Positions 1 to 6,696 of a stretch of DNA of 9,451 nucleotides are shown here, one piece after another. Numbering within the stretch: position 1 is the stretch's first letter; the number at the start of each line of letters is the position of its first letter. The notes beneath the pieces are model-generated. The model did not search any database. It was not told the origin of the DNA and saw only the letters and a list, made by a program, of their open reading frames with translations. This DNA is from Chitinophagales bacterium (lineage in GTDB: Bacteria; Bacteroidota; Bacteroidia; Chitinophagales; Chitinophagaceae), in NCBI GenBank assembly GCA_013297585.1, contig JAAFHG010000119.1:1-9451 (forward strand), in the 5' to 3' direction. Position numbers and translations under genes: made by a program.

Positions 1-8
1 TACTTTTG
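1..8 (+). promoter_or_regulatory. -7 promoter element for the acpH-like gene
   Basis: The sequence TACTTTTG matches the Bacteroidota -7 consensus TAnnTTTG exactly. It lies 46 bp before the ATG at 55, which would give a leader of about 40 nt. The -33 region falls outside the window and cannot be checked. Confidence 0.5.
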
Positions 9-54
9 TAAAAAAATAAAAGCCTATAAGCTACTTTAACCATAATTTTAAAAG

Positions 55-651
55 ATGAATTACTTAGCCCATGCATATTTATCTTTCAATATTCCTGAAA
101 TATTGGCTGGTAATATGATAAGCGATTTTGTAAAAGGCAAAAAGCAGTACGATTATCCTACAGGTATTAAAGCAGGTATTAAATTACATAGAGCCATTGA
201 TACGTTTACAGATAGTCATCCATTTACCAAACAAGCTAAAACTTACTTTCAGCCAGCAGTAGGGCCTTATTCAGGTGCATTTGTAGATGTAGTGTACGAC
301 CATTTTTTAGCCAAAGACCATACAGAATTTATAGATGATGCAAGCTTGCAAGCTTTTGCAACCAATACTTACGTATCACTTAATAAACTAGCGCCAATAC
401 TGCCAGAACGTTTTGTAACAATGTTGCCATCTATGCAGCAGCACAATTGGCTGTACAACTATCAGTTTATGTGGGGTATTGAAAATAGTTTTAAAAGTGT
501 GGCTCGCCGAGCAAAGTATTTAGATGATTCAGACGCATGTTTTCAACTTTTTCAAGCGCACTATGTTTCTTTTGAGTGGTGCTATGCCAATTTTTTTGCA
601 GACGTTAAAGAAATGGCAATTACATTTTTAAGTAACGAAGGTTTTTTGTAA
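55..651 (+). CDS. acpH: Acyl carrier protein phosphodiesterase (AcpH/DUF479 family)
   Basis: Predicted cytoplasmic hydrolase that removes the 4'-phosphopantetheine arm from holo-ACP, returning apo-ACP to fatty acid synthesis. The 198 residues fit the usual family length of about 190-200. The family signature is visible: MNYLAHAYLS at the very N-terminus, GNMISDF (residues 19-25), LHRAIDTFTDSHP (44-56) and YDHFLA (81-86). These Asp/His-rich patches (D24, H45, D49, D53, H55, D82, H83) are the likely metal-binding and catalytic centre of this HD-like helical fold. The start is fixed by the N-terminal motif, and no Shine-Dalgarno site is visible, as is usual in Bacteroidota. The gene ends 32 bp before the next gene, which has its own -7 box. 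The family assignment is firm. In vivo activity is inferred, because some members have only been annotated by homology. Confidence 0.88.
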   Translation: MNYLAHAYLSFNIPEILAGNMISDFVKGKKQYDYPTGIKAGIKLHRAIDTFTDSHPFTKQAKTYFQPAVGPYSGAFVDVVYDHFLAKDHTEFIDDASLQAFATNTYVSLNKLAPILPERFVTMLPSMQQHNWLYNYQFMWGIENSFKSVARRAKYLDDSDACFQLFQAHYVSFEWCYANFFADVKEMAITFLSNEGFL

Positions 652-658
652 GCCACTA

Positions 659-666
659 TATATTTG
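659..666 (+). promoter_or_regulatory. -7 promoter element for the DUF2911 gene
   Basis: TATATTTG is an exact match to TAnnTTTG and ends 17 bp before the ATG at 684, which predicts a very short leader of roughly 10 nt. No TTG is found at the expected -33 spacing. The nearest, at 646-648, is too close, so the promoter may be weak or need help. Confidence 0.5.
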
Positions 667-683
667 CACACAAACAAGATAAG

Positions 684-1241
684 ATGAAACAACTATTTTT
701 AGTATTTGCCCTCGCTACAGCAGCATTATGCCAAGCGCAGCAAAAGCCTACAGAACTTGATAAAAGCCCTTTAGATATCAGTTATTGGCCAGCTAATTAT
801 CCTATTTTAAAAATGAGTGGTAAAGCGAAAGATGTGCCTACAGCAAGAATATTGTATAGCAGACCATTAAAAAACAATAGAACCATTTTTGGGGGTATTA
901 TAAAATATAACGAAATGTGGCGTCTTGGTGCCAATGAAGCGACTGAAATTGAGTTTTTTAAGTCGGTGAAAATTGATGGTAAGCAAGTGCCAAAAGGTAG
1001 ATATACCTTGTATTGCCTGCCATCAGAAAATAAATGGACCATTATTATTAATAAAGATAATTACTGCTGGGGTAATTTTGTGTACGATGCAAAAAAAGAT
1101 TTACTGCGTACCACCATTAGTATAGATAAGGTAAACGAGCCTGTTGAAGCGATGACAATGTACTTTGAAGATACAAAAGCTGGTACTAATTTGGTAATAA
1201 TGTGGGATGATACAAAAGGGGCTTTACCAATTAATCTATAA
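684..1241 (+). CDS. Secreted DUF2911 family protein
   Basis: Exported protein of unknown function, 185 residues. Residues 1-19 form a signal peptide (MKQ, a hydrophobic core FLVFALATAAL, then CQAQQ), with probable signal peptidase I cleavage after an A-Q junction near residue 19. C16 is not in a convincing lipobox, so a soluble periplasmic protein is more likely than a lipoprotein. The mature part reads as DUF2911: an SP.D.S....Y.....K beginning, the ARILYSRP block (54-61), then the MWRLGANEATEIEF block and the GRYTLYCLPSENKWTIIIN block, which suggest a compact beta-sandwich. No catalytic motif is evident. It has its own -7 box although it directly follows the acpH-like gene, and it ends before a strong terminator. 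The family is widespread in Bacteroidota and no function is claimed. Confidence 0.85.
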   Translation: MKQLFLVFALATAALCQAQQKPTELDKSPLDISYWPANYPILKMSGKAKDVPTARILYSRPLKNNRTIFGGIIKYNEMWRLGANEATEIEFFKSVKIDGKQVPKGRYTLYCLPSENKWTIIINKDNYCWGNFVYDAKKDLLRTTISIDKVNEPVEAMTMYFEDTKAGTNLVIMWDDTKGALPINL

Positions 1242-1262
1242 AATACTTAGGAAAATACGCAT

Positions 1263-1292
1263 AAAAAAGCACTCGGTTTTGAGTGCTTTTTT
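1263..1292. terminator. Bidirectional rho-independent terminator
   Basis: A perfect 12-bp inverted repeat, AAAAAAGCACTC (1263-1274) and GAGTGCTTTTTT (1281-1292), flanks a 6-nt loop. It has a T tract on the + side and an A tract that becomes a T tract on the minus side. It lies between the convergent DUF2911 gene and the lipoprotein gene and can serve both. Confidence 0.92.
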
Positions 1293-1321
1293 TGTATCTA
1301 TTATTTGGTAGTAGTCAGCCG

Positions 1322-2338
1322 TTAAAAAATGGTCCAACGCTTAATTTTAAGTGCTTCGGCAGGTGTGTAATTAGGAAAATCTAACCAAACCAAGCCCACT
1401 TTTTTGGCATAATAAGCATAGCTAGTGCCTGTAGGTAAAATAGTAAATAAGCCAGGCGATACTTGCCCTAGTACTTCTTGTTTTACTTTTATTACACTGT
1501 CTAATGCATTGCCATTAATGGTGTACTGGGTATTTTTTGCATCAATAGTAAATCGTATTTTATAAACAGATGGTATACCTAAGAACGTACTAGTAGTTAA
1601 CGTATCTGTTTCCCAAAAACTGTTTGAAGCCACTTTATCATCTAAAAACTTATACTCAATTAAGCGAGAATCGCCAGCAAATGTACCATAGGTGTAATAC
1701 TCACCCTGTAAACTATCTTTTCTATAAATGCTTGTATCACCCTGATTGGATGTAAACACTTTATAAGTTTTACTCGCAATTGTTGCTGTAAAATTGCTGC
1801 AAGCTACTGTAAGCGAATCGCCAGTTAAGTCGTAATAAGTCCAGTTGCTGCCAGCAGTTGTAGGAAAATAATCACCAGAAGGTGATGTTACTGTGCTGCC
1901 GCCACCACTTGAAGGTGTACCTGTGGCCGTAACACTTACCAAACAATACGAGGTATTATAGTAAATAGTAAATACCGATTTTAGGGGCAATATTGGCTTG
2001 CCATAACCCTTTAGTTTAAAAGTTTGTGCACCTGCGTTTAATACATACGAACTGTCTTTAAACCAATAGCCATTAGCTGTATCGGAATAAATTTTGTACG
2101 TACCGCCTTTAGTAATGGTTGCAGTTACTACAATATAATTACTGTCAGTAAGCGTAGAATCTACCACGTAGCTACCATTAACACTAAAACTTTGGCAATT
2201 GCCAGAACTGTCTTTAAGTGTACCTGTAGATGGGTTGGCTAATCCTAATCCTAGCTCAAAGCTAGTTTCTTTAGAACAGGCAAGCACTAGCATTGCGCCG
2301 CAAAAAAGAAGAATTGTTTTATTAAAATACTTGCTCAT
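1322..2338 (-). CDS. Hypothetical lipoprotein, two beta-rich domains
   Basis: Outer-surface or periplasmic lipoprotein of 338 residues, function unknown. The N-terminus is a type II signal peptide: positively charged MSKYFNK, a hydrophobic stretch, then the lipobox VLAC with lipidated C21, followed by SKE. Residues about 25-137 form a first Ser/Thr/Gly-rich beta-type domain (GSYVVDSTLTDSNYIVV, then GTYKIYSDTANGYWF) of the kind often repeated in Bacteroidota surface proteins. A low-complexity linker rich in Gly, Ser, Thr and Pro spans about 138-155. The second domain begins with DYFPTTAGSNWTYYD, an opening seen in many Bacteroidota secreted proteins, and runs to the C-terminus. No enzyme motif or type IX secretion tail is seen. 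The gene starts 32 bp after the end of the ldhA gene on the same strand, and a near-consensus -7 box lies in that gap, so it may be read both through and on its own. Confidence 0.82.
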   Translation of the reverse strand: MSKYFNKTILLFCGAMLVLACSKETSFELGLGLANPSTGTLKDSSGNCQSFSVNGSYVVDSTLTDSNYIVVTATITKGGTYKIYSDTANGYWFKDSSYVLNAGAQTFKLKGYGKPILPLKSVFTIYYNTSYCLVSVTATGTPSSGGGSTVTSPSGDYFPTTAGSNWTYYDLTGDSLTVACSNFTATIASKTYKVFTSNQGDTSIYRKDSLQGEYYTYGTFAGDSRLIEYKFLDDKVASNSFWETDTLTTSTFLGIPSVYKIRFTIDAKNTQYTINGNALDSVIKVKQEVLGQVSPGLFTILPTGTSYAYYAKKVGLVWLDFPNYTPAEALKIKRWTIF

Positions 2339-2353
2339 AAATGTTTGCTTACA

Positions 2354-2361
2354 CGAATATA
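2354..2361 (-). promoter_or_regulatory. Possible -7 element for the lipoprotein gene
   Basis: On the minus strand this reads TATATTCG, one mismatch from TAnnTTTG. It ends 15 bp before the lipoprotein start codon, inside the 32-bp gap after ldhA. No -33 element was recognised. It is only a candidate. Confidence 0.3.
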
Positions 2362-2370
2362 TGATAAATA

Positions 2371-3378
2371 CTACACTAACATTGCTGCCTTGTGCGTTAA
2401 TATTTTCTTAGCATTTAGCTCAAAGATATTGGTAAGTGTAATTTCGGCTATTTGGGTTAACGCTTCTTGAGTAAAAAAAGCTTGGTGAGCGGTTACCAGC
2501 ACATTTGGGAAACTCATTAAACGCTGTATGGTATCGTCTGCTATTATTTTCTCTGATAAGTCTCTAAAAAATAATTTTTCTTCTTGTTCGTACACATCTA
2601 TACCTAAGTAGCCAATCTTGCCGCTTTTTAGTGCATCAATTACATCATTCGTATCTATCAATGCCCCACGGCTGGTGTTTATTAGCATAACACCTTGCTT
2701 AAAAAAAGGCAATACTTCTGCATTAATTAAATGCCTTGTTTGATCGCTTAGTGGGCAGTGCAGCGAAATAATATCTGCTGCTTTGTAAATGTCTAGCAAC
2801 GGGTGATACGTAACACCTATAGACTCTAAATCTTTATTGGCAATAATGTCAAAAGCCATCACTTTACAGCCAAGGCCAAGCATGATGTTGCAAAATGCTT
2901 TACCAATATTGCCTGTACCAATTACACCTACGGTTTTGCCATGCAAATTGAAACCTAGTAAGCCATTGAGTGAAAAGTTTTGCTCTCTTACACGGTTGTA
3001 TGCCTTGTGCGTTTTACGATTGAGCGTTAGTATCATAGCCAAAGCGTGTTCGGCCACAGCCTCGGGTGAGTAAGCGGGCACACGACACACTTTAATATTA
3101 TGTTGCCTACAAGCTTCAATATCTACATTATTAAAACCAGCGCAGCGCAAGGCAATAATACCTACCTTTTTTGCTGCTAGCAATTTTACCACAGTAGCAT
3201 CAATTTTATCATTTACAAAAGCACATACCACAGATCCTTCTTCTACCAAGCTAGCTGTGGTGGCATTTAATCTAGTTTCTAGAAACGTCAATTGGTTACC
3301 AAACTGCTCGTTGCATTTGGTAAAAAACTGTTTATCGTATGGTTGTGTAGAAAAGAAAGTGATATTGGTAGGCTGCAT
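2371..3378 (-). CDS. ldhA: D-lactate dehydrogenase (fermentative, LdhA type)
   Basis: Cytoplasmic NAD-dependent 2-hydroxyacid dehydrogenase that interconverts pyruvate and D-lactate, reoxidising NADH. The 335 residues match the usual length of about 330. The Rossmann glycine motif GTGNIG lies at 154-159 within VGVIGTGNIGKAF. The three catalytic residues of the family are present at canonical spacing: R237 in NTSRGALID, E264 in GIDVYEQEE, and H298 in VLVTAHQAF. The stretch DVYEQEE..FFRD and the AHQAFFTQEAL block are characteristic of the E. coli LdhA branch rather than of phosphoglycerate or formate dehydrogenases. The start at 3378 begins with MQPTNITFFSTQPYD, the normal family N-terminus. 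The gene is divergent from an unrelated membrane protein gene, and the lipoprotein gene follows on the same strand. Substrate preference (pyruvate rather than another 2-oxoacid) is inferred from the subfamily motifs. Confidence 0.92.
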   Translation of the reverse strand: MQPTNITFFSTQPYDKQFFTKCNEQFGNQLTFLETRLNATTASLVEEGSVVCAFVNDKIDATVVKLLAAKKVGIIALRCAGFNNVDIEACRQHNIKVCRVPAYSPEAVAEHALAMILTLNRKTHKAYNRVREQNFSLNGLLGFNLHGKTVGVIGTGNIGKAFCNIMLGLGCKVMAFDIIANKDLESIGVTYHPLLDIYKAADIISLHCPLSDQTRHLINAEVLPFFKQGVMLINTSRGALIDTNDVIDALKSGKIGYLGIDVYEQEEKLFFRDLSEKIIADDTIQRLMSFPNVLVTAHQAFFTQEALTQIAEITLTNIFELNAKKILTHKAAMLV

Positions 3379-3397
3379 AGTTTACAATGTTGAAATG

Positions 3398-3434
3398 TAA
3401 AGTTACTTATGCATGCCTATTAGAAATAACTTTA
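3398..3434. promoter_or_regulatory. Inverted repeat / divergent promoter pair
   Basis: TAAAGTTACTT (3398-3408) and AAATAACTTTA (3424-3434) form 11-bp inverted arms with one mismatch and a 15-nt spacer. Each arm read outward gives TAACTTTA, one mismatch from the -7 consensus TAnnTTTG. The left copy points at ldhA (about 20 bp from its ATG) and the right copy at the gene starting at 3510. It could be two mirror-image promoters or a dimeric regulator site. Confidence 0.4.
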
Positions 3435-3509
3435 TCGCCAATTATTGATATACACCAAAACTGATACAATTACTAAAGAGTATCGTTAAATATATATTAT
3501 TAATTATAA

Positions 3510-4400
3510 ATGATGCGATGTATTTCAAAAGTACAAAATAGCCAATGCGAAAAAGGTGAGTTTTTAGAAGAAACTGCGCGTACTTATGAAGCTACTATTT
3601 TACTTGTTAATAGCTTTAATTGGCAAAAAGAAAGAGAACATATTGTTATTAGTTTAACTAATCCATCTGTTACCATTCAAGATGAACATGGTAATTATTT
3701 AAAACTAACCACTTATTACAATGGCAAATTTGTATTGCACTATCTCAACAATAAAAATAAGTTGTATACAAAGGCTATCTCAAATATTTCAGACAGCTAT
3801 CCGTATATAAAAGGTTTTTTTGAAGATAGTGTGGCATTTAATACCAATGACTTTAAAACCTACTTTGCTTGGTGGCAAAATTTTTTGCCACATTTTAAAT
3901 CTAACAGTTTCGTTTACGCCTACAATAGAAAAAACTTTATTAAATATGTTGTAAAAACAAGTGGTCTTAGTTTTTTAACATCATTTTTAATAATTGTGAT
4001 GATGATTGTATTTGGCAATGCCGATACAATTGTCGCAGTATCAATTTTCACTCTCATAATTTTTGCAACTATTGGTGGAGGCATGAATATTTGGATGCTA
4101 ATACCATATTATCGATACACAAAAAAGCATATTCTTATTATGTCTCGAAGCAATGACACTTTTTATTTCGGGTCAACTGATAATACCTTAATAAAATACG
4201 ATAAAAAAGAGATTGACTTTTTCAAAGTCATCAAGCAAGACTATGCTAAAAGTCCAATTAACTCTTTTGTAATAGTAGATATTGCTATTGGTGGAAATAA
4301 AATATTATCTATCCCAAATAGCTTGGTAGATGAACATGTTTTAATAAACAAATTATTTCAATGTAAGAGAATAGAAAGTAATGAATTACCCATTCTATAA
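3510..4400 (+). CDS. Two-TM membrane protein of unknown function
   Basis: A 296-residue protein I do not recognise by name. Residues 1-150 are soluble and mixed alpha/beta. Two adjacent hydrophobic helices follow at about 151-169 (SGLSFLTSFLIIVMMIVF) and 172-198, joined by a very short turn, so they form a hairpin that puts both soluble ends on the same side, probably the cytoplasm. The C-terminal 95 residues (FYFGSTDNTLIKYDKKEIDFFKVI, then GGNKILSIPNSLVDEHVLINKL) have the alternating pattern and final amphipathic helix of small PH-like membrane-associated domains such as the YcxB/bPH type. This is a fold guess. Two ATGs are adjacent (3510 and 3513), and nothing decides between them. The gene is AT-rich with many AAA/AAT codons. 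It is divergent from ldhA, and no terminator follows. Confidence 0.75.
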   Translation: MMRCISKVQNSQCEKGEFLEETARTYEATILLVNSFNWQKEREHIVISLTNPSVTIQDEHGNYLKLTTYYNGKFVLHYLNNKNKLYTKAISNISDSYPYIKGFFEDSVAFNTNDFKTYFAWWQNFLPHFKSNSFVYAYNRKNFIKYVVKTSGLSFLTSFLIIVMMIVFGNADTIVAVSIFTLIIFATIGGGMNIWMLIPYYRYTKKHILIMSRSNDTFYFGSTDNTLIKYDKKEIDFFKVIKQDYAKSPINSFVIVDIAIGGNKILSIPNSLVDEHVLINKLFQCKRIESNELPIL

Positions 4401-4587
4401 CTGTAGGTGAAAATAATTAAAACCTATTAGTGGTATGATTGCTATGTTTAGCTTTCCCCAATAACAAGCAGAGATAATTGTACACAACAAGTAGAAAAAA
4501 TTAACCAAGCCGTAAATAAATAGCACTGACATTTGACTGCAAACAACATAAACCAAAACTAAACCACATCGTAGCGACTTCGTATTT

Positions 4588-5082
4588 ATGAAAGAACTTG
4601 TACTATCTACCCATTTAATTTTAAAAAACAAAGTCTTTAATTGCGACTTTGATGAAAGCTGGGTAGACTGGGCTATTGATATGATAGAAGCTGGCTTTAA
4701 TTCTGAAAACCTGTACACGCTAGCTGCTACCTCAAAACCTTACAATCAACTAGCCTTGCAAGCGCTTACTAATAAAGTACTGCAAGACTTTAATCTCTCC
4801 TACGCCAATAAACCTTTGGTTATAAAAAAGTACGTGTACTTTATAGTTACCAATGCTATTTACAAAACCAATAGCTACTTTAGAGCATTACGGCAGTTAA
4901 AAGACATTTGTATAAGCCTAGATTACGATGATACATATATGCCATTTTATCTGCTGTATTTTGCCAAAGTAGAGCTGGCAGAATATGACAAACAATGGTA
5001 CTGGGATGGCGCAGACAAAACCAATATAGACCAAATAATTACCACACAATTTGCTGAATGGATAAGTAGGTATGAGAAGTGA
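4588..5082 (+). CDS. Small hypothetical soluble protein
   Basis: 164 residues, unrecognised. There is no signal peptide or membrane segment. It is largely helical, acidic and rich in Tyr, Trp and Phe (for example ESWVDWAIDMIEAGF, YVYFIVTNAIY and DKQWYWDGADK). The N-terminal part, with WVDWAIDMIEAGFNSENLYTLA, resembles small orphan helical proteins found scattered in Bacteroidota, some of which sit beside contact-dependent toxins as immunity partners. No toxin gene is visible here, so that role is not supported. The start at 4588 is the first ATG of the open frame, and the 187 bp upstream to the previous gene hold no clear promoter. A strong terminator begins 23 bp after the stop. Confidence 0.7.
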   Translation: MKELVLSTHLILKNKVFNCDFDESWVDWAIDMIEAGFNSENLYTLAATSKPYNQLALQALTNKVLQDFNLSYANKPLVIKKYVYFIVTNAIYKTNSYFRALRQLKDICISLDYDDTYMPFYLLYFAKVELAEYDKQWYWDGADKTNIDQIITTQFAEWISRYEK

Positions 5083-5105
5083 TTAGAATAAGTTCAAACT
5101 AATAA

Positions 5106-5131
5106 AAAAGCCACCCCTTTAGGTGGCTTTT
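5106..5131. terminator. Bidirectional rho-independent terminator
   Basis: A 10-bp perfect stem, AAAAGCCACC (5106-5115) and GGTGGCTTTT (5122-5131), encloses the 6-nt loop CCTTTA. There is a T tract on each strand. It separates the small hypothetical gene from the convergent DUF6261-like gene. Confidence 0.9.
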
Positions 5132-5148
5132 ATTTATCCAATTATCGC

Positions 5149-5901
5149 TTATGTATTTGGTGGTGTAACTGGCGCTACAGCTTTTGCTTGCCTTTGTGTT
5201 AATAGTATATTGTACTTATCTAGCACACCATTAATACTGTTTTCTAAAGCCGTGTACAATGGTGCTTTTACTGCATCGTCTTCGTATTCTTCAATTTTAC
5301 CTATCAATACTTTTTGAAACTTAGCCCATGCAGCAATTACTTCTGCACGCAAAGTTTTCATTTTTGGTAAAGCATCTGCACTGCCATCTGTAATAGCCCT
5401 ATCAGTATAGGTGGTAGCGTATAATGTATTGGTAGCTTTTAGTTCGGCTTGCCAAGCGGCAAGGTTAAGTGCGGTAATAGCCGCCGTAAGATTGGGTGTG
5501 TTTTCCCACTTATCTATCAAGCTATTAAGGCTTGCCGTTTCAGATTGATAGTTAGCATCTACAAGGTCTCTACCGTACACATCTACACTGTCTATTAATA
5601 ATTTTGCATGTGCTTTTACATCTGGTAGCCAACTTTTAAAATGACCATCCATAATAAAACACATACCCATAAATATATCATCTCGCTTGGTATCAATATC
5701 AAGTAGGGTTTGTGTTAATGGATTTTTTTGGCTGAGTTTAAAACCATCATCTAACGCTAATACGCTGGTATTAAACCCATCGTATTGCTTTTGTACTAAT
5801 AAATTGTTAGGGTTAGCCGTAGCAATTACAAGTGCTAAATCTTTACCCTGCTGAATAAATTCAGGATTTCTAAGTTGACGGAAGAAGCTTGTGTGTAACA
5901 T
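5149..5901 (-). CDS. DUF6261-like hypothetical protein
   Basis: A 250-residue soluble, mostly alpha-helical protein without signal peptide or membrane segments. Its length, its SFFRQLRNPEFIQQGKDL start, and the pattern of long amphipathic helices with little else fit the Bacteroidota family DUF6261, though I am matching from memory. Function is unknown. Residues 125-230 are rich in Ala and Leu (SLIDKWENTPNLTAAITAL, then LAAWQAELKAT), which suggests a helical bundle. The last dozen residues, AVAPVTPPNT, are a disordered Pro/Ala tail. The start is the first ATG after an upstream A/T-rich tract. An imperfect -7 like box with one extra base (TAAATTTTG on the minus strand, around 5957-5965) lies about 60 bp upstream. 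The gene-free repeat region lies behind its promoter. Confidence 0.72.
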   Translation of the reverse strand: MLHTSFFRQLRNPEFIQQGKDLALVIATANPNNLLVQKQYDGFNTSVLALDDGFKLSQKNPLTQTLLDIDTKRDDIFMGMCFIMDGHFKSWLPDVKAHAKLLIDSVDVYGRDLVDANYQSETASLNSLIDKWENTPNLTAAITALNLAAWQAELKATNTLYATTYTDRAITDGSADALPKMKTLRAEVIAAWAKFQKVLIGKIEEYEDDAVKAPLYTALENSINGVLDKYNILLTQRQAKAVAPVTPPNT

Positions 5902-6015
5902 GGTTTAATTTTATTTTATTAAGCACAAGTTTAATATTATTTTCTGGTACAAGCAAAATTTATAGTAACTATTTAACAATATATACTACTAGCTTAACTA
6001 TGACCGTATAACAAT

Positions 6016-6302
6016 TTGTTGCTAGTATCACGGAAAAACCGTGAACTGAGTAATGCTTGTTGCTAGTGCCACGGAAAAACCGTGAACAGCGTAACGCTTG
6101 TTGCTAGCATTACGGAAAAACCGTGAACAGAGTAATGCTTGTTGCTAGCATCACGGAAAAACCGTGAACAGAATAACGCTTGTTGCTGGCATCATGGAAA
6201 AACCGTGAATAGAATAACGCTTGTTGCTGGCATCATGGAAAAACCGTGAATAGAATAACGCTTGTTGCTAGTACCACGGAAAAACCGTGGCTAAAATAAC
6301 AC
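6016..6302. repeat. Seven contiguous 41-bp tandem repeats, each with a hairpin
   Basis: Copies start at 6016, 6057, 6098, 6139, 6180, 6221 and 6262, with an exact 41-bp period and no spacers. Each begins TTGTTGCT and contains a short palindrome, typically CACGG-AAAAA-CCGTG (5-6 bp stem, A5 loop). Copies 5 and 6 are identical, while the outer copies are the most divergent, which is the usual pattern for tandem arrays that grow from inside. The right stem arm CCGTG and the A5 loop never change. Because 41 is not a multiple of three, a repetitive protein is unlikely. A degenerate extra copy may precede the array around 5990-6012 (CTAG followed by ACCGT). Function unknown. Confidence 0.95.
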
Positions 6303-6395
6303 CCCGGTCTGCGACCACCCCTCTGCTGAGGGGAATTTGGTGCGGTGGTTTTCATTCCCCTCAGCAGAGGGGTGGCAGCTTTGCTGACGGGGTGT
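6299..6395. repeat. Palindromic MITE/REP-like element
   Basis: The outer arms ACACCCCG (6299-6306) and CGGGGTGT (6388-6395) bracket a perfect 22-bp inverted repeat (6315-6336 and 6354-6375) with a 17-nt loop. Each 22-bp arm is itself near-palindromic (CCCCTCTGCTGAGGGG). The element is far more GC-rich than its surroundings. No coding capacity and no target-site duplication was found. It overlaps the last bases of the tandem array. Comparable C-rich palindromes are dispersed in Bacteroidota genomes in my recollection, so a non-autonomous mobile repeat is the likeliest reading. Confidence 0.85.
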
Positions 6396-6509
6396 GATGT
6401 TTACCAACGCAACTAAAACAAAAACTACTATTTTTACCACTATCTAAAAAACACAATATGACGTAGCAATTAACCAACTTACTATATAACATTATTAGCG
6501 TTGCTAAAT
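6396..6509. other. A/T-rich spacer with no recognised feature
   Basis: I see no gene, no exact -7 box and no strong repeat here. The only small structure is TTAGC-GTT-GCTAA at 6495-6507. If the following leader is transcribed with mod, its promoter may lie here, but nothing in the sequence fixes it. Confidence 0.5.
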
Positions 6510-6623
6510 GTTTCTTCTACGATAAAACTTCGACAATTTCATCGGGTAGAAAGAAACAGTTTAGGGATGCGCCTGCACGGCGTGTCCTTTGCTGTTTTCC
6601 ATTCTACCCAGGCTCGTCGAAGT
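6510..6623 (+). ncRNA. Candidate structured RNA leader or branched hairpin before mod
   Basis: A nested set of stems covers 6527-6623: ACTTCGAC/GTCGAAGT (6527-6534 with 6616-6623), GGGTAGAA/TTCTACCC (6544-6551 with 6602-6609), AAACAG/CTGTTT (6554-6559 with 6592-6597), and an apical stem GGATGCGCC/GGCGTGTCC (6565-6573 with 6579-6587) with two G-T wobbles. These wobbles pair only in a + strand RNA or + strand single-stranded DNA. Segment 6546-6557 can instead pair with GTTTCTTCTAC at 6510-6520 (11 of 12 bases, one bulge), so two folds exclude each other. It could be a cis-acting leader, a small RNA or a relic of a mobile palindrome. No matching known RNA family comes to mind. Confidence 0.5.
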
Positions 6624-6696
6624 GCCCATCGCAGATAGAAAACTTAATATGCAGAGGTACACGCTTATTTTTTGCCCAATAATTAACCTGCCACGA

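Noticed and set aside
4395..4718. Minus-strand 107-codon open frame
   Set aside because: It overlaps the start of the better supported gene at 4588 and has no promoter or motif. Its hydrophobic stretch comes from antisense A/T-rich sequence.
6016..6302. CRISPR array
   Set aside because: The 41-bp units are directly contiguous and similar over their whole length, so there are no unique spacers, and no cas gene is in the window.
6527..6623. tRNA gene or retron msr-msd
   Set aside because: No cloverleaf with anticodon and T-loop signature is present, and no reverse transcriptase gene lies nearby.
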